A DNA stretch of 46,611 bases from a virus. The translations under genes were made by a program, and so were the position numbers. The first letter of the stretch is position 1; each line of letters opens with the position of its first letter. Below are positions 40,100-46,611 of this stretch, one piece after another. Where the stretch lies: positions 1-46,611 of IMG/VR virus record IMGVR_UViG_3300032156_000999; one strand, given 5' to 3'. The notes beneath the pieces are model-generated. The model made no database searches, was not told where the DNA came from, and saw only the letters and a program-made list of their open reading frames with translations.

Positions 40100-40599
40100 A
40101 ACGTAAACTCATCTCTCTCCTCGTGCCCGTGCTGCTGTTCGGCTGCGCGACTCCATTCGGATCCGCCATGCTCACCGCCGCATCGAACTTGAGCGGTTTG
40201 GCGGCCGAGTGGGCCGTGGTCCAGTATCCCGAGAAACGACCGCAGTTCGAGAGCGCGACAGCCGGCCTGACCGCATGGCTGGAAACGGGCAAAACCAACG
40301 GCGTGCCGCTCGACGCGGCGACCTTGACCGCCATCCTGGCGAATGTCGGCCTCGGTCAGGCTGGCTGGGGCGACAACGGGGAGTTGTATATCCAGGGCGC
40401 CTTGCTGGTCTGGAACCTGGCTGCGGGGGTCAACTACCAAATCACGAGCAAACAAGCCGTCCAACAGATCGCCGGAGCCATTCGTGATGGATTTGCGCGA
40501 GGTTTGGCCAAATCCGAAACGGCACGAACGCGGAGTCTGGTCGCGGCGGGAGCGGCCAAGGCGTTGCCTAAGCGGTTGGGAAAAGTCCATAAACTCTGA
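40096..40599 (+). CDS. Lipoprotein, possible outer spanin
   Basis: A 167-residue protein with a type II signal peptide and lipobox LLFGC, so Cys17 would be lipidated. The mature part is helical and Ala/Leu-rich, longer than most outer spanins. Next to a holin-like gene and a coiled-coil membrane protein it could complete a spanin system, or serve as a superinfection-exclusion lipoprotein. The start ATG overlaps the previous stop. Confidence 0.65.
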   Translation: MKRKLISLLVPVLLFGCATPFGSAMLTAASNLSGLAAEWAVVQYPEKRPQFESATAGLTAWLETGKTNGVPLDAATLTAILANVGLGQAGWGDNGELYIQGALLVWNLAAGVNYQITSKQAVQQIAGAIRDGFARGLAKSETARTRSLVAAGAAKALPKRLGKVHKL

Positions 40600-40601
40600 T
40601 C

Positions 40602-42350
40602 ATGACACCGGTGGGCATAGATCGCGGGTTCGTCGGGGTGAACATGCGGCTGGATCCGCGGTTGTTGCCGCCCGGTTACGTGGCTGAAGCCCGCAATTGC
40701 CGTTTCAACCAGGGAATCGTCGAGACCCGGCTGGGGTGCATCTTCCCGACCTGGGCACAGAAATTCACGCCGGGACTGACCTACGATCCCGATCCTTGGT
40801 CGAGCATCCAGGGCATCGGCGTGTTTAACGATCCCAACACGAAACTAGATTATTTGATCATCGCCGCGCAAGGCACCATTTACTCGGTGCATCCCTACAA
40901 TGCGCCGGTGGCCATGACGTTGCCCGACGGCCTGATTCTCGGGGAGACCGTGACTTTTACTCAGGCGGGCAGCCGCTTGATCTGTCACCGCGGATTTGCC
41001 GCCGATCCGCTTTGGCTGCAGAGCATCACCGGCAGTTGGGATTTTCTGCCGGTGCCCGATCCGCTGACAGGCACCCAGGCCATGCCGCGAGCGGAACGTA
41101 GTCTGTATTTCCAGGGGCGACTCTGGATTCCGAAGGACGACGATACGATTGCCTATTCGGATTTCAACGACCCGACCAGTTACCAGGCGATCACGCAGGA
41201 GTTCTACATCAACCCCGGCAGCGCGGATCGGATCGTGACCCTTGCCAAAGTAGGCCGCAGCACGCTCGTCATCTTCAAGTCGCACAGTGTTCACGTCCTG
41301 TACGGTGTTTATGGCAACCTGGCCAGCGTTCAGGGCGACACGCTCACGCAGGCATTCGGGTGTCTAGCGCCGGAAAGTGTGGTGGATGTGGGCAATGAAA
41401 TATGGTTTTTAAGCCAGGACGGCCTGCGCAGTCTGGTCCACACCGAGTTGGGCGAGTTCGGCAGCGTCCAACTCAAGATGGCGAAGAACGAGGCTGGGGA
41501 AGCTGTACCGGTTGTCGTGGGGGAACCGATGAAACCCGTATTTGACCGCATCAATTCCCACCATGCCGGTATCTGTACGGGTGTCTATTGGAACCGTCGC
41601 TTTTACTTGGTTGTGCCGCTGGACGCAGCGGAGTTGCTTGGCCCGGAGATTGCGCCGGCGGCCTGGGACCAGCTCGGCGGCGCCGATTCCGCGCTTCCCC
41701 TACAGGCGGGTCATGCCTATCGCTACGTGCCAGCCTCGTCCATCGTCGAGGCTGTCAACGGCACCGAAACGATCGTGAAACCGAGCGATTTCACGGCGCA
41801 AGGCGCGAGTTTAGCGATAACCTACATTGACACCTTCAGTCTATCGCTCCGCGAGATCCAGGCGCGCGGGGTGAACAACGCCGTGCTGGTCTACGATTTC
41901 CAGAACGGGGCATGGTCGGGCTACGATGACTATCCCGGACTGTCTTTCCGGCGGCTCATTACTCTGCCGGTGCTCAATCGGGATGAACTGCTAGCCATCA
42001 CCAGCGCCGGGTGGATTGCGCAACTCGAACAGGATTACGAGGATGCCGCGCCGGTGCCTTACACCGACTTGGTAGTGGTGGCTCCGTTCACCAAGGGCGG
42101 CCAAATCCGGGTGAACGGTGGCACGGTGGTCACCGTGGACAATGCCGGTAGTCCGCCGGTCAATACCGCCACGAAATGGATATTGCCGCTCGTCACACAT
42201 CCCGAGCAGACATCATTGGCGGCCCGGAATTTGTACTTGGACGGCGTGGGCGCGGGTGGCTTTTGCGTTGCGGGTGCGCCCGGCTTTTGGACGGCACCCG
42301 GCACGGTGGTCTATCCATTGACCGATGGCGTGAGGTTCTACAAGGTATGA
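40602..42350 (+). CDS. Tail nozzle (tail tube B-like) protein
   Basis: A 582-residue protein. The opening 'GFVGVNMRLDPRLLPPGYVAEARNCRF' is typical of podovirus nozzle/tail tubular proteins of the P22 gp10 type, followed by beta-propeller-like repeats ('GVFNDPNTKLDYLIIAAQGTIY', 'LWIPKDDDTIAYSDFNDP', 'KSHSVHVLYG'). It would form the distal tube through which DNA passes. The end overlaps the next gene by ATGA. Good positional and pattern support. Confidence 0.75.
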   Translation: MTPVGIDRGFVGVNMRLDPRLLPPGYVAEARNCRFNQGIVETRLGCIFPTWAQKFTPGLTYDPDPWSSIQGIGVFNDPNTKLDYLIIAAQGTIYSVHPYNAPVAMTLPDGLILGETVTFTQAGSRLICHRGFAADPLWLQSITGSWDFLPVPDPLTGTQAMPRAERSLYFQGRLWIPKDDDTIAYSDFNDPTSYQAITQEFYINPGSADRIVTLAKVGRSTLVIFKSHSVHVLYGVYGNLASVQGDTLTQAFGCLAPESVVDVGNEIWFLSQDGLRSLVHTELGEFGSVQLKMAKNEAGEAVPVVVGEPMKPVFDRINSHHAGICTGVYWNRRFYLVVPLDAAELLGPEIAPAAWDQLGGADSALPLQAGHAYRYVPASSIVEAVNGTETIVKPSDFTAQGASLAITYIDTFSLSLREIQARGVNNAVLVYDFQNGAWSGYDDYPGLSFRRLITLPVLNRDELLAITSAGWIAQLEQDYEDAAPVPYTDLVVVAPFTKGGQIRVNGGTVVTVDNAGSPPVNTATKWILPLVTHPEQTSLAARNLYLDGVGAGGFCVAGAPGFWTAPGTVVYPLTDGVRFYKV

Positions 42351-42883
42351 TTCCGCCTCCGATCATCAATACCTCGACGGCGGCGGTGTTCAAGGAACGC
42401 GGCACACACGAGATTACGACCTACATCCGAACGCGAGCCTACCATGCGCAAGGACAAATCCAGACCGGTCTGTTGGTATCCATCGACGTGCAGACTTGGG
42501 CGAGCAACCTCACGATCGAATTCGAGACCGGTCGGGTCGAGGACGTGCATCAGGTCACCAGCTACGCGCCGGATCGCACCCGTTGGTTGAAGCCGGCCAA
42601 TCGCCCCGCGTTCGACGGAATCAACTCCGCCGGAGATTTCATGGATCCGAGCCGGGAAGATTACAGCGTGCAATTCGGCCCGGATGGCGTTAGCGAACTC
42701 GAACTAGGCGACGCCGGGATTCGGCTGGACCTGCATCAGGAAGTGCAATTGCGCGCATTAATGGCCGGCCCCGACCGTTGGCGCACCGGTCAACTGGTCA
42801 TCGAGAACACCGTGGGTCGGGTGCGTATTTTGGCCGTGGAACTGGGGTCGGCGCCCGTGGAAGGTCGAACTGCAAGGAATTGA
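42347..42883 (+). CDS. Tail-associated protein, 178 residues
   Basis: Unrecognised beta-rich protein starting MIPPPIINTSTAAVFKERG, without signal peptide. 'TTYIRTRAYHAQGQIQTGLLVSIDVQTW' suggests strands. It directly follows the nozzle gene (ATGA overlap), so it may be a nozzle- or fibre-attachment subunit. The frame extends upstream within the nozzle gene; the ATG at 42347 is chosen for the overlap. Confidence 0.6.
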   Translation: MIPPPIINTSTAAVFKERGTHEITTYIRTRAYHAQGQIQTGLLVSIDVQTWASNLTIEFETGRVEDVHQVTSYAPDRTRWLKPANRPAFDGINSAGDFMDPSREDYSVQFGPDGVSELELGDAGIRLDLHQEVQLRALMAGPDRWRTGQLVIENTVGRVRILAVELGSAPVEGRTARN

Positions 42884-42884
42884 T

Positions 42885-44129
42885 ATGGCTCTCACCGTCA
42901 CCCCCACACCCGACATTCAACTAGGCAACGCCGAGCGATTGACCGTCTCCAAACTCAATCGCCTGGCTAAAAGCGGTTTCTCGGTAGATGGCACCCTTGC
43001 CACGGCGAATCTTGAAGCCGGCGCGGTAACATCGGCCAAGACGAAGGCCGGCCCGCACTTCTACGCGGCCACCTGCACGCTGGCGGCGGGCGTTTACACG
43101 CTCACCTGGGGGACCGATCTGGGGCCGGCGTCCCTCGCCTCCGGTCTTCTCATCACATTCAAGACCGATGCGGCCAATGTCGCGGCCGACGGACTAAGCG
43201 GGGCCGTGGATCTAAACGCGGGTTTTGGTGGGGCCAAAAACTTATACAAGCTAGACGGAACCGAACTCGGGAAGGCTGAATTGGCGGCGGGAACCATCGT
43301 TATCGTAATCTACGACGGCACGCAATTTAAGATCGTTAGTGTCACGCGCAGCGACATGATGTTGCCTCCAAATCTGGTGGTGAACCTTCGCGCCTATTGC
43401 AGCGACCCGACCTACGACGATTTCAACCTGAGCGTCGGACTCGTGGTTTTAACCGATGCGAATGGCGCGCGTTGCCAGGCCAACAACGTGGCCGTCAGCG
43501 TCGATGCTGGCAACACCGGGGCGAATGGCCGGGACGCCGGTTCGTTCACCACTGGTTGGTGGTTTCTGTGGGTCATCAGCACTGGAACGGTGCACGCGGG
43601 ATTGGTGAGTCTCAGCGAGACGGCCCCCACATTACCCGCCGGCTACACGTTTAAGGCTCTGGTGGGCGCCTACTTTTGCACCGGCACTTCTTGGCGACCA
43701 TTTTACCAGCGGGATAGGGATGTTTGGCAGGTGAGCGAAGATGTGTGGAGTTTGGCCCAAACCGCTCCAACCACTTACACGGTTTTGGATGCCACCGCCA
43801 ACGGCCTGGCTAACTTCCAAGATGCCGTGCCGACCATCGCACGATCCGTCCGTGGTTACATTGGGGTGACGAACAACCAACCCTGTTCGGTTCGCATCAG
43901 TGCTTGCGATACGGGCGGCGCTGCGTGCAATAATAGTATCACGGTAGGCGAGAACAATATCCAGATGGCGGATTCGGGCTTGGCCCTCGGCAGTCCAGCA
44001 ACCCGTGCCGGGTCAAACTTCGAGGTGCCTATGTTGGCGATAGCGCCAAACCTGCGGAACCTGCAATGGAAAGGCGTGGCTGGCGGCACTGGCAGCTACC
44101 AGATGGAAATCACCGGTTACACGATCTAA
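42885..44129 (+). CDS. Tail fibre-like protein
   Basis: A 414-residue protein. The N-terminus (LGNAERLTVSKLNRLAKSGFSVDGTLA) looks like a tail-attachment segment, followed by a beta-rich shaft with many Ala, Thr and Gly residues and a C-terminal globular domain. No signal peptide, unlike the spikes further left. Probably a trimeric fibre or fibre adaptor attached to the nozzle. Catalytic motifs not seen. Confidence 0.6.
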   Translation: MALTVTPTPDIQLGNAERLTVSKLNRLAKSGFSVDGTLATANLEAGAVTSAKTKAGPHFYAATCTLAAGVYTLTWGTDLGPASLASGLLITFKTDAANVAADGLSGAVDLNAGFGGAKNLYKLDGTELGKAELAAGTIVIVIYDGTQFKIVSVTRSDMMLPPNLVVNLRAYCSDPTYDDFNLSVGLVVLTDANGARCQANNVAVSVDAGNTGANGRDAGSFTTGWWFLWVISTGTVHAGLVSLSETAPTLPAGYTFKALVGAYFCTGTSWRPFYQRDRDVWQVSEDVWSLAQTAPTTYTVLDATANGLANFQDAVPTIARSVRGYIGVTNNQPCSVRISACDTGGAACNNSITVGENNIQMADSGLALGSPATRAGSNFEVPMLAIAPNLRNLQWKGVAGGTGSYQMEITGYTI

Positions 44130-44153
44130 TGTCCTAATCCATAAGATAACACT

Positions 44154-44846
44154 ATGGCATTGCTTTCAAATAAACCGTACGAGCGGGAATACCTCGGGGA
44201 AGGTTACGAGGGGCTGGCGGCACAAGGGGCATTGCAAGGTCCATGGGCAGCGCTGGAATCGCAATGGCGTCCTAATTGGGCCAACATCGGGAACCGGGAA
44301 ACGCAGGCTCAACTCTTCGGGTATGGCGGTCCAGGCGCCATGAAATTGGGCAACCGGGCGGGCCGGGACACTTTGGCGAACATGGAACAGTGGAGTCCAA
44401 ACCAATATGGACTCCTCAACATGCTCAGCAACCAGGCCCAGAGCGAACTAGCGGATCCTTATCGCCTTGCCCCAGGCGAGGTGCGCGAGTTGACTCAGGC
44501 GAGCATGGCCAACCCAGCCTTGGCCAGTTTCGGCCCGCAACCGCGCGATGCTTACGCCGCCTACGCCAACCTCGGACTGGCCGCCAACGAACGGGCTGGA
44601 CAACGCCGGCAATTCGCGCAACAGGCCATGGAGGCCGAGAACATGTACCGGACCCAACCGGCTCTGAACACGCGCAACGCCGTGATGGGATCTGGGATGG
44701 CAAAACCGGTCGGACCAGGGTTGATCAACCCATGGAACAAAGAGGCCCAGGACGTGGAGAATACGAATTTCAATGCCGAAGCGTCTTCAGCGGCCGCCAT
44801 GTCCAACTTCGGCATGAGCATGGTGCCCGGACCCGACGATTACTGA
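44154..44846 (+). CDS. Putative internal virion protein, 230 residues
   Basis: A 230-residue, Ala/Gln/Asn/Met-rich helical protein (ALLSNKPYEREYLGEGYEG; ERAGQRRQFAQQAMEAENM). The composition and position before the giant ejection genes resemble short internal head proteins that are ejected with the DNA. No signal or membrane segment. It shares the MALL start and Met/Gln bias with the protein encoded across the window junction, which suggests a related role. Unproven. Confidence 0.55.
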   Translation: MALLSNKPYEREYLGEGYEGLAAQGALQGPWAALESQWRPNWANIGNRETQAQLFGYGGPGAMKLGNRAGRDTLANMEQWSPNQYGLLNMLSNQAQSELADPYRLAPGEVRELTQASMANPALASFGPQPRDAYAAYANLGLAANERAGQRRQFAQQAMEAENMYRTQPALNTRNAVMGSGMAKPVGPGLINPWNKEAQDVENTNFNAEASSAAAMSNFGMSMVPGPDDY

Positions 44847-44848
44847 CG

Positions 44849-45289
44849 ATGCAGAGCAAAGAGTTATTGGATTGGTGTGGTGCTGACCGTGAGGCCGCCG
44901 AGTGGCTGGACCAATGGCGATCGTTCATCCACGCGATCGACGATCAGGTGGATGGCGAAGTCTCCCCGCCGGATCGGGTCGAGCATCTCTTGAGGATTTT
45001 CGCGGGAGCCTCGGAACTGTACACCCACCCGTTCTTTATCCGTCATGCGACCCGGTTACAACTGGTCATTGTGCTGGTCACCAGTGCCTATGCCGATGTC
45101 GTCGCGTTCGAGAGATCCGACACACACTGGAAACGGGATTGGGCCGATCACTGGCGGCACGTCGGCTCCGAGGTGGCTCTGGCCGTGGCCTATATCTGCG
45201 GCGGCTACGAGCATCTGCGCCGGATGTCACCTGAAATGCGCAGTGTGTGTCACTGGAAACATCACGATGCCCACGGCAAACCGATATGA
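44849..45289 (+). CDS. Hypothetical late protein, 146 residues
   Basis: Unrecognised helical protein rich in Trp, His, Asp and Arg (starts MQSKELLDWCGADREAAEWLDQW). The aromatic-acidic helices (RVEHLLRIFAGASELY, HWRHVGSEVALAVAYICGG) could form a small helical bundle. Begins 2 bases after the previous stop and overlaps the next gene by ATGA. Function unknown. Confidence 0.55.
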   Translation: MQSKELLDWCGADREAAEWLDQWRSFIHAIDDQVDGEVSPPDRVEHLLRIFAGASELYTHPFFIRHATRLQLVIVLVTSAYADVVAFERSDTHWKRDWADHWRHVGSEVALAVAYICGGYEHLRRMSPEMRSVCHWKHHDAHGKPI

Positions 45290-45636
45290 TCCTGAAGGCC
45301 AGTCAAATTTATGTAGATGCCTTGGCCAGTATCTTGAGTCTGGTTGAACTGCTGCACCGCGGCGCCATCAAAGAATTTGTTGCCGGGCCCCGCGAGGCGA
45401 ACCATCTCGAAACCATTCTGATGTGGTCCGAGCCCGAATCGGGCGGCGAACCATTGCCGGGAGCCAAAATCTTGTGCCGAACGTGCGGGGTGCCCTTGCA
45501 ACGACAACCCGAAGACGATCGGTGCAGTCGGGCACACGCCAAGGCGTGCATCCGGGCGGTGCGGGACACCGGCCAGGTGTATCTAAACCGCAACGATGCC
45601 GAAATGTTCGGCAAACTCATCTGCAGTCTCTTGTGA
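45286..45636 (+). CDS. Small zinc-binding protein
   Basis: A 116-residue protein. The N-terminal half is helical (LKASQIYVDALASILSLVELLHRG). Residues about 64-90 carry C64-x2-C67 and further Cys/His (DRCSRAHAKAC), a probable zinc site of an unusual spacing. Overlaps its neighbours by ATGA and GTGA. Role unknown; perhaps a small late regulator or virion cofactor. Confidence 0.55.
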   Translation: MILKASQIYVDALASILSLVELLHRGAIKEFVAGPREANHLETILMWSEPESGGEPLPGAKILCRTCGVPLQRQPEDDRCSRAHAKACIRAVRDTGQVYLNRNDAEMFGKLICSLL

Positions 45637-46424
45637 AAGAGCGCGTTTACATCCTGGCCACCGTGCGCAAGCCGGAATTGATCCCGGCGGCCACCTTGGT
45701 ATTCAAAACGCTGCGAACCGGGTTTCCGACCGCCGCCGTGACGGTGCAATGCAACGGTGGCAACCCTGAATCGAATCGGGTCTTGGCCGAGTGTTGTCGT
45801 CAGGCGAATGCCCGGCTTGAAACCGGGATGGCTCTGACACAACAGGATCGTTGGCTGGCGCGGTTCATCGAGGTGGCGCACGAACCGTTCTGGATTTGCG
45901 ACACGGACATGGTGTTCTTTGCCAGCATGGAGGGTTTGAATCTTCCGCGCCTGGCTGGAGAATATCAGCCCACGTTCATCGAGGAGTACACCCGCACAAT
46001 TCACGTCGATCGACTGCATACCGCGCTGCTACGGGTCGATCCCGTCGCCGTGCGCGACGCCGTGCGCGCCTACTATTCGCAATATCCGTGCGCTCCGGCG
46101 GTCGAAGTGGCGCGAGTGCTGGTGCATCAAACGTACGTGCCCACCCCGGATGGCATCTTGTTCTACGACACCGCCGCCGGACTCTATCACGCCATTGGCG
46201 GCAGTCGATTCTCCAACGAGATATGCGACCGGTTCGAGCATCTGCAATGCGCCACTTACATTGACTTGATCGGGCCGCATCTGGAAGACGCGCCCGGCCT
46301 GGCGGCCATGCACCAGCGGATTTACGCCGATCCGAAAGCGGCCAAAGGAATCCGGTCCATGCAACAAGATTATTATCGGCGCCGGGCACCCCAGTACCCG
46401 CATTTGCACTCGAAATCGCTGTAA
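45633..46424 (+). CDS. Glycosyltransferase-like protein (GT-A fold)
   Basis: A 263-residue protein starting at GTG 45633 (GTGA overlap). It begins with a beta strand (ERVYILATVRKPEL) and has a DxD motif (WICDTDMVFF, D90-T-D92) that binds metal and nucleotide-sugar in GT-A enzymes. Later segments (FYDTAAGLYHAIGG) fit the same fold. Phage glycosyltransferases modify the host surface or phage DNA. The acceptor cannot be told. The last gene before the junction-spanning virion gene. Confidence 0.65.
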   Translation: MKERVYILATVRKPELIPAATLVFKTLRTGFPTAAVTVQCNGGNPESNRVLAECCRQANARLETGMALTQQDRWLARFIEVAHEPFWICDTDMVFFASMEGLNLPRLAGEYQPTFIEEYTRTIHVDRLHTALLRVDPVAVRDAVRAYYSQYPCAPAVEVARVLVHQTYVPTPDGILFYDTAAGLYHAIGGSRFSNEICDRFEHLQCATYIDLIGPHLEDAPGLAAMHQRIYADPKAAKGIRSMQQDYYRRRAPQYPHLHSKSL

Positions 46425-46437
46425 CGACACCCATCTT

Positions 46438-46611
46438 ATGCCATACGCTCCAAGCACATCCTATCAGGTTCCTCAGAATAGAGGGGGCGGCCGGGCAATC
46501 GGGATGGCCCTGCTCAACTTCTTCAGCCAGCAAGGGGAAGCCAAGAAGGCGCAGCAAATGGAATCGGATCGCATGGACATGATCCTGGGCGGCTCGGGCC
46601 GGCCTGGCGGC
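46438..46611 (+). CDS. 5' end of the junction-spanning virion gene
   Basis: The true start of the gene whose body lies at 3-1109. ATG 46438 opens MPYAPSTSYQVPQ and continues in frame without stop through the terminal repeat into the first ATG used at the left edge. It lies 13 bases after the glycosyltransferase stop. The window cuts it by linearisation, so it is not a separate gene. Confidence 0.85.
   Translation, partial: MPYAPSTSYQVPQNRGGGRAIGMALLNFFSQQGEAKKAQQMESDRMDMILGGSGRPGG
46451..46611. repeat. Terminal direct repeat, right copy
   Basis: Second copy of the first 161 bases of the window (single difference at 46485). It lets the two ends be joined and shows that the last gene continues into the first. 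Confidence 0.95.

Overview
The window is an essentially complete tailed-phage genome from a GC-rich host. The first 161 bases recur at 46451-46611 with one silent difference, so it closes into a circle of about 46,450 bp, and one gene runs across the junction. Terminase, portal, scaffold, capsid, adaptor and nozzle-like tail genes, with no tape measure or tail-tube genes, suggest a short-tailed (podovirus-like) virus. A tyrosine recombinase next to small DNA-binding proteins suggests a temperate one. The Asn/Thr-rich fibre proteins and the cassette proteins look like those of Verrucomicrobiota, but this host assignment is a weak inference.

Layout. 1-6.6 kb: internal virion/ejection proteins, including a 1794-residue protein with a zinc-protease motif. 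6.7-8.1 kb, minus strand: integrase and a ribbon-helix-helix protein, divergent from the early genes across an operator-like palindrome. 8.2-13.2 kb: small regulators, then a replication initiator with tandem 12-bp repeats (possible origin) and a DnaB-like helicase. 13.2-18.3 kb: terminase large subunit, portal and small genes, nearly all joined by 4-base ATGA or GTGA overlaps. 25.1-46.4 kb: scaffold, major capsid, adaptor, giant beta-helix spikes and fibres, several with Sec-type signal peptides, a lysis-like membrane cluster, tail nozzle, internal proteins and a glycosyltransferase.

Between the portal-proximal genes and the scaffold gene, about 18.27-25.06 kb, sits an integron-type gene-cassette array: 17 attC-like recombination sites plus one half-site, with small cassettes between them and no integron integrase (a CALIN-like array). 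The evidence is strong. Each site is an imperfect palindrome bounded by 7-base boxes (gccgaac / gttcggc), and the right box of one site co-varies with the left box of the NEXT site rather than with its own partner, as expected if cassettes exchange by crossover in these boxes.

The cassettes encode small membrane proteins, a zinc-binding protein, two MT-A70-type adenine methyltransferases and unknowns, on both strands. In all 17 sites the plus-strand frame entering the site (Asn-Asp-Gln-like) ends at a TGA that overlaps a new start codon (16 ATGA, one GTGA). The sites therefore look like portable stop-restart modules. Plus-strand cassette genes borrow their first ~20 residues and their last ~8-20 residues from these sites. 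Phage late transcription would run through the array in the plus direction.
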